Origin: Dyadobacter sp.
GTDB taxonomy: Bacteria; Bacteroidota; Bacteroidia; Cytophagales; Spirosomataceae
Direction: 5' to 3'
Length of the DNA: 64,000 nt
NCBI RefSeq assembly: GCF_017744695.1
Contig: NZ_JAGIAS010000001.1
Coordinates: forward strand, 1,021,013 to 1,085,012
Every line of letters starts with the position of its first letter. Positions within the stretch are counted from its first letter, which is position 1. A model generated the notes under the pieces. The model was given only the letters and a program-made list of their open reading frames with translations. It did not search any database and had not been told where the DNA came from. The translations under genes were made by a program, and so were the position numbers. This document shows, piece after piece, positions 41,826 to 50,999 of this stretch.

Positions 41826-44747
41826 ATGAATTCAATCTACCATTTAGTACGGTCACACAGTGCTCTTCCACGAATCTTATTAATATGGGTATGCTTAGCT
41901 GCTCACTATTTCAATTTTAAAGCCTTGGGCCAATGCACCTACCTGAGTAATACCAGCTTTGAGGATACTCAGATTACGTCTTCCTTCGGACTCTATAACC
42001 AGAATACCGATCCCAAAATTTCACCCTGGCGAACAACTGCCACGGACAACATGCAGGAGGTGTGGCGAAGCGGGTTCGGTGGCGTACCAGCGTATGATGG
42101 AAACCAGTTCATCGAATTGAATGCATACCAAAATGCAACAACTTATCAGAATTTTATTTCGTCCGGAGGTACCACCTTTACACTGAACTTTGCTCACCGG
42201 GGACGTAACGGAAACGATGTCATACACGTGGGCATTGGTACGCCGAGTCCAACGCAAGTAACAGTCAACCAACCAGCGCTGACAGGTACCGAATATATTG
42301 ACTTAGGTAATTTCACCGACGGTAACCAGAAGTGGGGGTATTACTCAGTGACCTTCACCCTTCCCAATAATGTTGGTAATGAATTCTCGGTACGTTTCAC
42401 CGCTGTTTCTGCCGTTGGTGGAAATGCTGCTGGCAACTTTCTGGATGCAATTTCAATAGGCCTGCCGGGACCAAACATCACACCAAGCAGCACAACTATT
42501 TCTTGCCCTCAAACAACGGTAGACCTTACCACAATCTTTACAGCCTCTAACGGCGGAACACCAACATGGCATACAAATGCTTTGGCTTCGGCTGCAAATC
42601 AGATTTCTGACCCTACCGCCGTGCAGGCCGGAACCTACTTTGCAGCTTTTTATGATTCGGGAACCGGCTGTTACACGGCTACTGATCAGGTAATCGTAAC
42701 AGGCCCGGCTACCCCACCTACACCGGTAACTACACAAGTAGATCCAACTTGTACGTCACCCACAGGTTCTTTCACAATCACCTCTCCTACCGGCGCCAAC
42801 TACAGTTATAGTCTGGATGGGATCAACTTTCAAAGCAGCCCGGTTTTTTCCGGCCTGAATCCGGATACCTATAGTGTGGTTGCGCGCAACGGCTCCGGAG
42901 CGATTTGTACATCGCAAGCCCAGCCAGTTACCATAGCGGCCATACCCACAGGCCCGACCGTGACAGCTACCTCGGACACGGCTTGTGTAGGGAGTTCAGG
43001 TACGTTAACTGCTGCTGGCGCCGATAGTTATTTATGGAACAATGGCCAAACCACGGCCTCAATCAATGTAAGTACGCCGGGAACGTATACGGTGACAGGT
43101 ACAACCAACGGCTGCTCCTCTACCGCCACAGCCACATTCACTACAATCGCTTGTTCCTGCACCTATTTGAGCAATACCAGCTTTGAGGATACTCAGATTA
43201 CGTCTTCCTACGGGCTGTACAACCAGAATACCAATCCCAAAATTTCACCCTGGCGAACAACTGCCACGGACAACATGCAGGAAGTGTGGCGAAGCGGGTT
43301 CAACGGCGTACCAGCGTATGATGGAAAACAGTTCATCGAATTGAATGCATACCAAAATGCAACAACTTATCAGAATTTTATTTCGTCCGGAGGTACCACC
43401 TTTACACTGAACTTTGCTCACCGGGGACGTAGTGGAAACGATGTCATACACGTGGGTATTGGTACACCTAGTCCAACGCAAGTGGCAGTCAACCAACCTG
43501 CGCTGACAGGTACCGAATATATTGACCTAGGTAATTTCACCGACGGCAACCAGAAGTGGGGGTATTACTCAGTGACCTTCACACTTCCCAATAATGTTGG
43601 TAATGAATTCTCGGTGCGTTTCACCGCTGTTTCTGCTGTTGGTGGAAATGCTGCTGGTAACTTTCTGGATGCAATTTCAATAGGTCTTCCTGGTCCCGGC
43701 ATTACTCCTTCCAGTATAAACATTGACTGTAATCAGTCCACGGTTAACCTGAATAGTAATTTTACTCCTACCAATGCCGGTACAGTTACTTGGCACACGG
43801 GCCCCATAGCCTCCGCTTCTAACCTTGTGGCAGACCCTACGGCTGTGAGTGCAGGCACGTACTACGCGGCTTTCTACGATGCTGGCACAGGTTGCTACAC
43901 CGCCACGGATGAAGTAAGGGTATTAGGTTCTCCACTTCCCGTAGTGGGGCCTATTGTCGGGCCAGAAAAACCTTGCAGCGCCCCAACTATTGGCATTTAT
44001 CCCTATACCAATAGTTCCTCTGGCGGAATTTGGTCAGTCTCTCCTGAGACACTGGCAACCATCAACCCCAGTACCGGGGTACTCACCACCGTCGCCGGTG
44101 CAAGTGGCACTGCAACGATTACCTACGCTATCACAACGGGTAGCTCATGCACCAGCACCGCTACGCTTAGCATAGTAGTGTCGCCCACCGACTGTGTGCC
44201 CTTCCCCGTTAAACTAGCCAGCTTTACAGCCAGGAAATTAGAAAATGCCTCCGCTCGCTTAGAATGGCGCACCGTGGAAGAGGCAAACAGCGACAAATTT
44301 GAAATTGAACATAGCAGTAATGGTAAAATATGGAATCTGATTGCGACTGTTACCGCGAGAGGAGATAGTAAACAACTCGCTGATTATGAATATACACATA
44401 CTGCACCTGAGCACGGAGAAAACCTCTACCGTCTGAAAATGATTGATTTTGACGGAACATTTGCTTACAGCAAAATTACCAATCTGAATTTCGGCGAAGA
44501 TTTGCTGCTTGCCCTGTATCCCAATCCGGCTGCGAACTCAATAAAAATAAAGATGGATGGCAATGCAAATTGGAATGAAATTCAAAATATTGAGATTTAT
44601 GACATGAATGGAAAAGCAGTCTATCAATCTCGCAAAACTTCGGTAGGCGAAATTAATATAAGCCATATTCAGGCAGGAACGTATGTAATTTTGATTACCA
44701 ATAAAAACGGGCAGGGTTATAGCACCAAGTTCGTTATCGCTAAGTGA
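41826..44747 (+). CDS. T9SS adhesin-like protein with internal duplication
   Basis: 973 residues: signal peptide (about 1-36, ending NFKALGQ), then two copies of a module of about 186 residues (about 37-222 and 445-630; CTYLSNTSFEDTQITSS, SPWRTTATDNMQEVWRSGF, FIELNAYQNATTYQNFISS). I count seven differences between them. Each is followed by a diverged Ig-like segment (TWHT, DPTAVxAGTY, AAFYDxGTGCYTATD). Further Ig/PKD-like parts and a type A sorting domain (LYPNPAANSIKIKMD ... YSTKFVIAK) complete it. The module resembles carbohydrate-binding or LamG-like jellyrolls, but the ligand is unknown. Secretion by T9SS is well supported; an adhesin role is inferred. Confidence 0.92.
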   Translation: MNSIYHLVRSHSALPRILLIWVCLAAHYFNFKALGQCTYLSNTSFEDTQITSSFGLYNQNTDPKISPWRTTATDNMQEVWRSGFGGVPAYDGNQFIELNAYQNATTYQNFISSGGTTFTLNFAHRGRNGNDVIHVGIGTPSPTQVTVNQPALTGTEYIDLGNFTDGNQKWGYYSVTFTLPNNVGNEFSVRFTAVSAVGGNAAGNFLDAISIGLPGPNITPSSTTISCPQTTVDLTTIFTASNGGTPTWHTNALASAANQISDPTAVQAGTYFAAFYDSGTGCYTATDQVIVTGPATPPTPVTTQVDPTCTSPTGSFTITSPTGANYSYSLDGINFQSSPVFSGLNPDTYSVVARNGSGAICTSQAQPVTIAAIPTGPTVTATSDTACVGSSGTLTAAGADSYLWNNGQTTASINVSTPGTYTVTGTTNGCSSTATATFTTIACSCTYLSNTSFEDTQITSSYGLYNQNTNPKISPWRTTATDNMQEVWRSGFNGVPAYDGKQFIELNAYQNATTYQNFISSGGTTFTLNFAHRGRSGNDVIHVGIGTPSPTQVAVNQPALTGTEYIDLGNFTDGNQKWGYYSVTFTLPNNVGNEFSVRFTAVSAVGGNAAGNFLDAISIGLPGPGITPSSINIDCNQSTVNLNSNFTPTNAGTVTWHTGPIASASNLVADPTAVSAGTYYAAFYDAGTGCYTATDEVRVLGSPLPVVGPIVGPEKPCSAPTIGIYPYTNSSSGGIWSVSPETLATINPSTGVLTTVAGASGTATITYAITTGSSCTSTATLSIVVSPTDCVPFPVKLASFTARKLENASARLEWRTVEEANSDKFEIEHSSNGKIWNLIATVTARGDSKQLADYEYTHTAPEHGENLYRLKMIDFDGTFAYSKITNLNFGEDLLLALYPNPAANSIKIKMDGNANWNEIQNIEIYDMNGKAVYQSRKTSVGEINISHIQAGTYVILITNKNGQGYSTKFVIAK
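41936..42472 (+). repeat. Internal duplication, copy A
   Basis: Coding repeat of about 537 bases. Copy B begins exactly 1224 bases (408 codons) later with very few substitutions. Confidence 0.85.
43160..43696 (+). repeat. Internal duplication, copy B
   Basis: Second copy of the 537-base unit, same frame. Differences from copy A are mostly silent or conservative, which points to recent duplication or gene conversion. Confidence 0.85.
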
Positions 44748-44815
44748 AAAGCCTGAACAGAACAAGCCTTTGGACAACCTCCCCGGCACGAGAGGTTGTC
44801 CGGGGCTGACCCAAA

Positions 44816-44858
44816 AGCAAAAGCCCTCTTTCTACTCTGTAGAGCGAGGGCTTTTTTG
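44816..44858 (+). terminator. Rho-independent terminator
   Basis: AAAGCCCTC ... GAGGGCTTT stem with inner CTAC/GTAG pairing, followed by TTTTTTG. It is located about 70 bases after the T9SS gene stop at 44747. Confidence 0.8.
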
Positions 44859-45001
44859 TATTTTTAATTACCACATTGGAAATACATGGGCAAGATAAAA
44901 AATCTGTTGTTTTTAAGGAATATGACCTGGGGCAATTGCTATTGTTGTCCCCTTCACTGGAAGAGCTGATCCCTAATTGGCATCGAGTCATTTTCGGGCA
45001 A

Positions 45002-45039
45002 CAAAAAAACGTCTGCAACTCCATGAGTTACAGACGTTT
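45002..45039 (-). terminator. Terminator of the tmRNA gene
   Basis: AACGTCTG-AACTC / GAGTT-CAGACGTT hairpin with a 3-base loop. Read on the minus strand it is followed by TTTTTTT. It begins seven bases after the tmRNA 3' end. Confidence 0.85.
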
Positions 45040-45045
45040 AAATCC

Positions 45046-45416
45046 TGTGGAAGCGGAGGGAGTCGAACCCTCGTCCAGAACAGGGAAAACCTGCGCCTTC
45101 TACATGCTTATCCGCGATTCGGTTTTCGAGCCTGACAAGGTTCACGGCGGACCTGCGTCATAGCCTTAGATACTAGGGTCTCGTTGGTTTTACGCATCAA
45201 TATACCAACCAGCGCTGCGGTTCGACACCTCTGAACCCACCCGGCAGCACGTTAGGTGGAGAGATGATGGCATTTGGTTAATCCTCCGGATTAAGCAGCC
45301 ATGGCGTAAGTAGATTCGCCAGTTATTGTTTGAGAACATTATTTCCGGGAGGTGCTCTCAACTCCCGACATGCTTACACACAAGCCCTCAGCCCGCTGTC
45401 AAAACCGGTCACCCCC
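45046..45416 (-). ncRNA. ssrA: Transfer-messenger RNA (tmRNA)
   Basis: The minus strand shows all tmRNA landmarks. 5' acceptor GGGGGTG (45416-45410) pairs with CGCTTCC (45055-45049) if G-U pairs are allowed. The D-arm-like GGTTTTGACAGCGGG follows. The tag frame is at 45320-45291, encoding GESTYAMAA followed by TAA. The T arm is GAGGGTTCGACTCCCTC next to the 3' end. The CCA end is not fully encoded (ACA follows the stem). It rescues stalled ribosomes and tags truncated proteins for proteolysis; the tag ending in AA fits the ClpXP signal. Confidence 0.95.
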
Positions 45417-45591
45417 ATTTGGTAGTGCAGCTTTGGTTTAGCCAAAGTTTCGTTGCAGATAAGTTTACAGTTTAAACCCCCTGAAAGTTCACCCACCGCT
45501 AAAATTTTCTTTCCAACCCAAATCAAAACCCTGAAAACCAAACCTCTACCCCCCAAAAAATATTCACTCATTCAATCATTCACACATCCAC

Positions 45592-47895
45592 TCAAAACTC
45601 CCACCGATAACTCAGTACCGGGATCAGCCCCAGTTGCTTTTGCACTACCACCCTTTTCAGGAACGCATCGTACCGATGATAGCCCTCGTTCCGGGTACCC
45701 GAAACATTTTGCAGGTCCAGGGCCAACGTTCTGCTGTATCTGCGATGACTTTTCTTCCAGTAAATTCGCAGATCGGGGCGAAAGTAGTCTCTGAGTTTTA
45801 CTGAATAGCTATTGCTGCTTTCGATGCTGAAATTCAATATTTTGGAGTATTCCTCATCAATAGGACGTTCCCGAAAACCGCCAATCCATAGAATTTTGGC
45901 ATTAAATCCCCAGATATTCTGATCGCCCCTCTTTACTTCCTTTCCACCGGTGAGGCTCAGCGTATGCCGACCATTGAAGCGAGCTTGTCTTCGAACACCC
46001 TCTATATCCACATAGGTAGCGTTGTATAAAGAACCGGTTGCAAGGAGATAAAAATCATTGGTCAGCGACTTCTGATAGGTAGCTTCAATGCCATAATTGC
46101 GCGCCTTCTCATCATTAAGGAATTTCAGGTCGGGAATTTTCTCTATGATGTTGACGGCCGAGTAGTTTCTCGCCTGATCGCCGGCCACGGGAACATTATA
46201 CTGTTGCTGCCAGTAAGCTTCCAGTTTGATCGACGTTCCAGGTGAGAGATCATGCTGGTAACCCAATGTGAAATAATGCCCTTTGGATGGCGCAAGGTGG
46301 AAATTTTGGAACCGGTTCGTCATGCCATGAGCCGTCAGGTACAATGCGTCGTTTTGCAACTGGCTGTGCATTCCATAGGAAAGGCTCCATCGCGAGGTAA
46401 CCGACGCCTGCCAACGCACGGCCACACGCGGTTCTATGCTCACGTGTACATCGGCCAGGTCCGACCGGATCTTGCTGATCATTCCATGCAACCCAATTTC
46501 AGTGGTGACAGATTCACCGACCTTCCATGCCCAGTTGAGATATGGCTGCACCACCCATGACCGAAGCACGCCATCGGGCCATTGCGGATCTATTTTTCCT
46601 TTTTGGAACAAGAGAAATGTACCCAGCGTAATTTTGCTTCTTCCGCTGATTTTGTGGGCATAGGAAGTATTGAATGATATCTTACTGGTTGACAGGTAAT
46701 CTTTGCCTTCAATATCCCCATACGAGCGCCAACGCGGATACAAGGGAGAGGCATCACGGGTAGTATTGAGTCCCGAAATCGCAAATGCCATCCGATAAGT
46801 GCCTCGAGACCCCACGGGCTGGGTAAGCGTAGTACCCAATGCCCCCATCTTATTCTTATATCGAATATTGTACGCATCTTTATCGGCTTCCCATTGCAAT
46901 GAATCCTTGTCCGCTTCGAAATCATTGCTGCTGATGCCTCCCAGCCCGAAAAGCGTAAAGCTCCCATTGCCTTTCGTGGGAATCTCCACGTTGAACGACA
47001 GATCCTGGAAACGGATATCCTCACCACCGAAATTGACACCCATTGCCCCAAGCAAGCCAGTAAATGAATACCTGTAATTGATCAAATAGGAGCCTTTATT
47101 GCTTTTTGACAACGGGCCTTCCGCCGCAATATCCAAACCGATCAATCCCGCCTGGGCTGTAAATTCTTTTTTTTCATCATTCCCTTTTCGTAACGACATG
47201 TCCAAAATAGCCGCCATCGCATTGCCATATTGCGCAGGGAAAGGGCCGCTCATAAAATAGGACGTGCCCATGAGTTGCGTACTCAAAATGTTCACCCCGC
47301 CACCGGTCGAAGTCGGCCTGTCGCTGAATGTCCCTGCATTCGACAAATGATTTGGATTCACAATTTCCACCCCTTCCAGCCGCCATTGCATGCTGCTCGG
47401 CGAGTTGCCGCGTACCACCAGACCGTTGGCCTGATCGTTCGCTGCGGCTACACCTGCAAAGGAGGTCGCTACGCGTGCGGGATCGAGATAGGTGGCGGCA
47501 TAGCGCAGGGTTTGCTCCGTAGTAATGGCCTGCACACTGTTGAATGCCGGCAGCCTGCTGCCCGATACGGTCGCCTCTTGTAATTGCCGGCCGTTAGCGC
47601 TTAGCCGTACTTCCTGCACATTTTCCTTACCCGATTCGAGCAGGATCTCCTGAATCACGAGGGTTTCGTAGCCCACAAACGACACCGTCAGAACGTGCCG
47701 ACCTACGCTCACGCCTTCAAAACGGAACAACCCGGCTTCATCGGTTATGCCGCTTTTATCGTCGAGCTGTACGGTCGCTTGCGTCAGCGGCAGGCCGGTA
47801 TCGGCGTCTTTCACACTCCCGCGGACGACGGACGTAAACTCCTGGGCAAATACCAAATTGACGGAAAGAAGGAACAGTAAAACGGTACGGATCAT
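45592..47895 (-). CDS. TonB-dependent outer-membrane receptor
   Basis: 767 residues. Signal peptide (1-18, LVFAQ), CarboxypepD_reg-like domain (about 22-100; VVRGSVKDADTGLPLTQATVQL ... VSFVGYETLVIQE), plug (about 105-235; LQEATVSGSRLPAF, NGLVVRGNSPSSMQWRLEGVEI, PTSTGGGVNILSTQ, YGNAMAAILDMSLRKG) and a beta-barrel ending in YRWEF with a terminal aromatic residue. Imported substrate unknown; there is no SusD partner. It is divergent from the BlaI-like gene at 48030, with about 130 bases between starts. Confidence 0.93.
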   Translation of the reverse strand: MIRTVLLFLLSVNLVFAQEFTSVVRGSVKDADTGLPLTQATVQLDDKSGITDEAGLFRFEGVSVGRHVLTVSFVGYETLVIQEILLESGKENVQEVRLSANGRQLQEATVSGSRLPAFNSVQAITTEQTLRYAATYLDPARVATSFAGVAAANDQANGLVVRGNSPSSMQWRLEGVEIVNPNHLSNAGTFSDRPTSTGGGVNILSTQLMGTSYFMSGPFPAQYGNAMAAILDMSLRKGNDEKKEFTAQAGLIGLDIAAEGPLSKSNKGSYLINYRYSFTGLLGAMGVNFGGEDIRFQDLSFNVEIPTKGNGSFTLFGLGGISSNDFEADKDSLQWEADKDAYNIRYKNKMGALGTTLTQPVGSRGTYRMAFAISGLNTTRDASPLYPRWRSYGDIEGKDYLSTSKISFNTSYAHKISGRSKITLGTFLLFQKGKIDPQWPDGVLRSWVVQPYLNWAWKVGESVTTEIGLHGMISKIRSDLADVHVSIEPRVAVRWQASVTSRWSLSYGMHSQLQNDALYLTAHGMTNRFQNFHLAPSKGHYFTLGYQHDLSPGTSIKLEAYWQQQYNVPVAGDQARNYSAVNIIEKIPDLKFLNDEKARNYGIEATYQKSLTNDFYLLATGSLYNATYVDIEGVRRQARFNGRHTLSLTGGKEVKRGDQNIWGFNAKILWIGGFRERPIDEEYSKILNFSIESSNSYSVKLRDYFRPDLRIYWKKSHRRYSRTLALDLQNVSGTRNEGYHRYDAFLKRVVVQKQLGLIPVLSYRWEF

Positions 47896-47928
47896 AGGTG
47901 GATGGCTGATATTTAAAACTATCAGTTA

Positions 47929-47936
47929 CAAAAATA
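47929..47936 (-). promoter_or_regulatory. Possible -7 box for the TonB receptor
   Basis: TATTTTTG on the minus strand matches TAnnTTTG, 33 bases before the receptor ATG at 47895. No clear -33 element. Confidence 0.35.
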
Positions 47937-47977
47937 GAGTGAATCGTTGCATCGGAAGTTTTTATTTTTCAATTTTA

Positions 47978-47995
47978 ATTCTACATTTGTAGAAT
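47978..47995 (+). promoter_or_regulatory. BlaI-family operator overlapping a -7 box
   Basis: ATTCTACATTTGTAGAAT is a palindrome with perfect 8-bp arms and includes TACATTTG (47982-47989), an exact TAnnTTTG box, so repressor binding would occlude the promoter. A further half-site (ATTGTAGAAC) lies near 48006. The sequence differs from the operators of the other BlaI gene at 25363-25409. Confidence 0.7.
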
Positions 47996-48029
47996 AACAT
48001 ATCAGATTGTAGAACAAAGCGCGATTATC

Positions 48030-48404
48030 ATGTCACTCACCAAAACCGAAGAACAACTGATGGAGTACCTATGGCAGAAAGAAAAGGTTTTTATGAAAGA
48101 CCTCATCGAATGCTTTCCCGACCCGAAACCGGCGACGACAACGGTGGCGACGCTGCTGAAAAGAATGCAGGAGAAGGGTTTTGTGGCCTACAAACTGTAT
48201 GGAAACTCACGCGAGTATTATCCGCTGGTTGAGAAGACAGCGTATTTCTCCAAACAGGTGAATGGAATGATCAAGAATTTCTTCAACGACTCGGTAGCGC
48301 AGTTCGGCTCGTTTTTCGCCCGCGACACGAGCATGACCACCAGTGAACTGGAAGCGTTAAGAAACATTATCGACGAAGAAATCAAACGCAAGCAAAATGG
48401 TTAG
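48030..48404 (+). CDS. BlaI/MecI/CopY-family repressor
   Basis: 124 residues, complete BlaI winged helix (LTKTEEQLMEYLWQKEKVFMKDLIECFPDPKPATTTVATLLKRMQEKGFVAYKLYGNSREYYPLV) and the C-terminal dimer part (FFNDSVAQFGSFFARDTSMTTSELEALRNIIDEEI). Its stop overlaps the start of the BlaR1-like gene by eight bases. The palindrome at 47978-47995 is its probable operator. It may also affect the divergent TonB receptor, whose -7-like box is 42 bases away. Confidence 0.95.
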   Translation: MSLTKTEEQLMEYLWQKEKVFMKDLIECFPDPKPATTTVATLLKRMQEKGFVAYKLYGNSREYYPLVEKTAYFSKQVNGMIKNFFNDSVAQFGSFFARDTSMTTSELEALRNIIDEEIKRKQNG

Positions 48405-49883
48405 CTATCTCATCAAATACGTCATTTGCTCGGGATTTTTGTTCGCGGTATACCATTTCATGCTGGAAAGGGAAAAAATGCTGCGTTTCAACCGGTTTTA
48501 CCTGCTCGGAGCGATGGTATTCTCACTCCTCGTGCCGCTGATGACGATAGAAATGCCGTCTGCGCCGGTGAATGAAGTGCTTACTGCCGGTTCGGTTGCG
48601 CCAAATGCGCGGACCTCGTTTCTGCGGGTAATCCCGCTCAAATAGAAGTAGAAGCCGGCGAGCGTTTCCCTGATTATCTGCCCTGGCTGGCCTATGGACT
48701 CGTCGCCGCCGCATTGCTAATGCGAATGGGTTTTCAGGTTCTGACCATCCTCCGAGCCAGGTCCGGGCGGCGAATTGTCCCTTTTGAAACAGCCCGACTG
48801 GTGCTGATGCCAGGCGATGCGCCTATTTACAGCTTTTTCCATTTCATTTTCATCTCGCAGGAAGCATTTGACAATCAAAAGATTCCAAAGGAAATTCTCG
48901 CACACGAGCTCGCTCACTCGAAGCAAATGCATTCGTTCGATATTCTTTTCACGGAATTATTGATCGCAGTGAGCTGGTTCAACCCGTTCCTCCTGCTCTA
49001 TCGCCGCGCCATCCGGCTGAACCACGAATACCTGGCTGACGCCTCCGTGCTGGCTGGCCCCACCGGTGTGAAGGAATACCAACTCCTTCTGCTGGACACC
49101 CTCCTCGCCCATCGCACAGCCTCACTTGCAAGTTCCTTCAATTATCCTGTCACCAAAAAACGATTAGCCATGATGACTACGAAGATTAACCTGCGCATTC
49201 AGTTTCTAAAAAAGGCATTGGTTGCATTGCTGCTGCCAGTACTTGCATTGGCGCTGGCGGACAAGACCTATTCGCAGAAAACGGCTGCAATACCCGCGCC
49301 TTCTCATAATACCACCGAAGCCAAAACCTTCACGCCTGAGGGTGTTTCAAAAGAAGATTTGGACCGCTTTTATACCGTCATGGAGAAACACACCCGGTAT
49401 TTTATCAATAAAAGAGGTCAGCGCCAGCCCTCTACCGAAATGGATGACCAGACAATGAAAGAGGAATATGAAATATATTCCCGAATGAACGAGGAACAGC
49501 AGCTCGCTGCGAACAATGCCGGCATTTTACTGTATAAAGAAGGCCCTCCAGTTAAAAAAGCGCCTTCACCGGAAATATTTGAGAACTGGAAGAAGCCCCA
49601 CATCTTCGGAATATGGATTGATGGCAAACATGTGCCAAACACAAAGCTGAATCATTACGAAAACACGGACATTGCAGAATACACTTTGCATAAACTCATC
49701 GGCAAGGGGTTAAGAGGTAAAGGCTACAAATATCAACTGGAATTAACTACTAATGAAGAATTTGACAGAACCTTTGAAGAGCGCTCCCGTGATAGCTATG
49801 TTCTGATCAGATTTTTGAGGTTTAAACGCATAGACCAAACCAGTTCAAAAAATAGCACCCACATAGGGGAAACAGCAAACTGA
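48397..49883 (+). pseudogene. BlaR1-like M56 metallopeptidase, interrupted by one frameshift
   Basis: The first frame (48397-48645) encodes the N-terminal membrane part (MVSYLIKYVICSGFLFAVYHFMLEREKMLRFNRFYLLGAMVFSLLVPLMTIEMP) and hits a stop. The continuation is in the next frame (DLVSAGNPAQIEVEAGERFPDYLPWLAYGLVAAALLMRMGF ...), which carries the zinc site ILAHELAHSKQMHSFDILF, the glutamate-containing NHEYLADASVL and a membrane helix KALVALLLPVLALALA. One base gained or lost near 48605-48615 would join them. So the sensor is either recently inactivated or the site is a sequencing error. The overlap with the BlaI start is typical of an intact operon. Confidence 0.82.
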
Positions 49884-50000
49884 GTTGTCAAAACTAAAAC
49901 GAACTGTCAATTTAACTGGCAACGTAATAAAAAGACAGGCTTCCTTCTAGCCTTTCTATGTTACTCCGCATTGATGACTAGATAGATGTATATTGAATTC

Positions 50001-50030
50001 AAAAAGCAGGGTGCCTCGCTCTGCTTTTTT
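50001..50030 (+). terminator. Rho-independent terminator
   Basis: AAAAAGCAG ... CTGCTTTTTT hairpin, stem continued by G-C pairs inside, between the BlaR1-like gene and hemF. The T-run suits the plus strand, but the A-run makes it bidirectional. Confidence 0.7.
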
Positions 50031-50087
50031 ATGTCCGGGCAGCGCTATTTGTCGTACTTTTGCCGCTCGCAGCATTGACTACCGACT

Positions 50088-50999
50088 ATGAAAGTGGAAG
50101 ATATAGAATCGTTTTTCAAGGATTTACAAGACCGCATTTGCGCCGCCATCGCAACAACCGACGGCGGCGCCCAATTTCACGAGGACCTTTGGCAACACCA
50201 TTCCGGCGGTGGCGGCCGTACGCGTCTGATCCAGAACGGCGCGGTGATCGAAAAAGGGGGTGTCAATTTTTCGAGCGTAAAAGGCGAGGTTCACCCCAGG
50301 TTGCGTGCGCAGATGAACCTGGCCGAGGACGCGAGCCCGCAGTTCACGGCCACAGGCGTATCCATCGTCATGCACCCGCGCAATCCGCACGTGCCCATCA
50401 TACACATGAACGTGCGCTATTTCGAACTCGACAACGGCACCTGCTGGTTCGGCGGCGGCATCGATCTCACGCCGCATTATGTGGTAGAAGAAGATGCGCG
50501 GGCATTCCACCATACTTTGAAAGCAGCCTGCGACAAGCATCATCCCGATTTTTATCCCAAATTCAAAACCTGGGCCGACGACTATTTCTTCATCCAGCAC
50601 CGCAACGAAACGCGGGGCGTAGGCGGCATTTTCTTCGATTACCTCAAACCCGACGAACCGGGGAATGGTCAGGGGCTTTCCAAAACGCAGCTTTTCGAAT
50701 TTGTTAAGGAAGTAGGTGAAAATTTCGCGCCCATTTACACGGCATTGATGCAGAAATATGCGGACAAGCCATTTACCGAAGAGCAAAAACAATGGCAGTA
50801 CCTGCGCCGCGGACGTTACGTGGAGTTCAACCTCGTGTGGGACCGTGGTACGAAGTTCGGGCTGGAAACCAATGGCCGCACGGAATCGATCCTGATGAGC
50901 TTGCCGCCTCAGGCCAACTGGGAATACAATTTCATACCGGAGCCGGGAACTGCGGAAGCGGAAACCTTAGGCTGGCTCCGCAAGGGCGTGGCCTGGTAA
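50088..50999 (+). CDS. hemF: Oxygen-dependent coproporphyrinogen III oxidase
   Basis: 303 residues, full length for HemF, which converts coproporphyrinogen III to protoporphyrinogen IX with O2 in haem synthesis. Motifs: HSGGGGRTRLI, MHPRNPHVPIIHMNVRYFE, WFGGGIDLTPHY, NETRGVGGIFFDYL, and the family hallmark RRGRYVEFNLVWDRGTKFGLETNGRTESILMSLPP. Start at the ATG at 50088; a TACTTTTG box lies at 50055-50062. Its last 33 bases overlap the 3' end of menC on the other strand. Presence of hemF implies aerobic growth. Confidence 0.97.
   Translation: MKVEDIESFFKDLQDRICAAIATTDGGAQFHEDLWQHHSGGGGRTRLIQNGAVIEKGGVNFSSVKGEVHPRLRAQMNLAEDASPQFTATGVSIVMHPRNPHVPIIHMNVRYFELDNGTCWFGGGIDLTPHYVVEEDARAFHHTLKAACDKHHPDFYPKFKTWADDYFFIQHRNETRGVGGIFFDYLKPDEPGNGQGLSKTQLFEFVKEVGENFAPIYTALMQKYADKPFTEEQKQWQYLRRGRYVEFNLVWDRGTKFGLETNGRTESILMSLPPQANWEYNFIPEPGTAEAETLGWLRKGVAW

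Noticed and set aside
41936..43696. Direct repeats considered as a CRISPR or transposon repeat
   Set aside because: The repeats are long, in frame and encode the same protein module, so they are an internal gene duplication.
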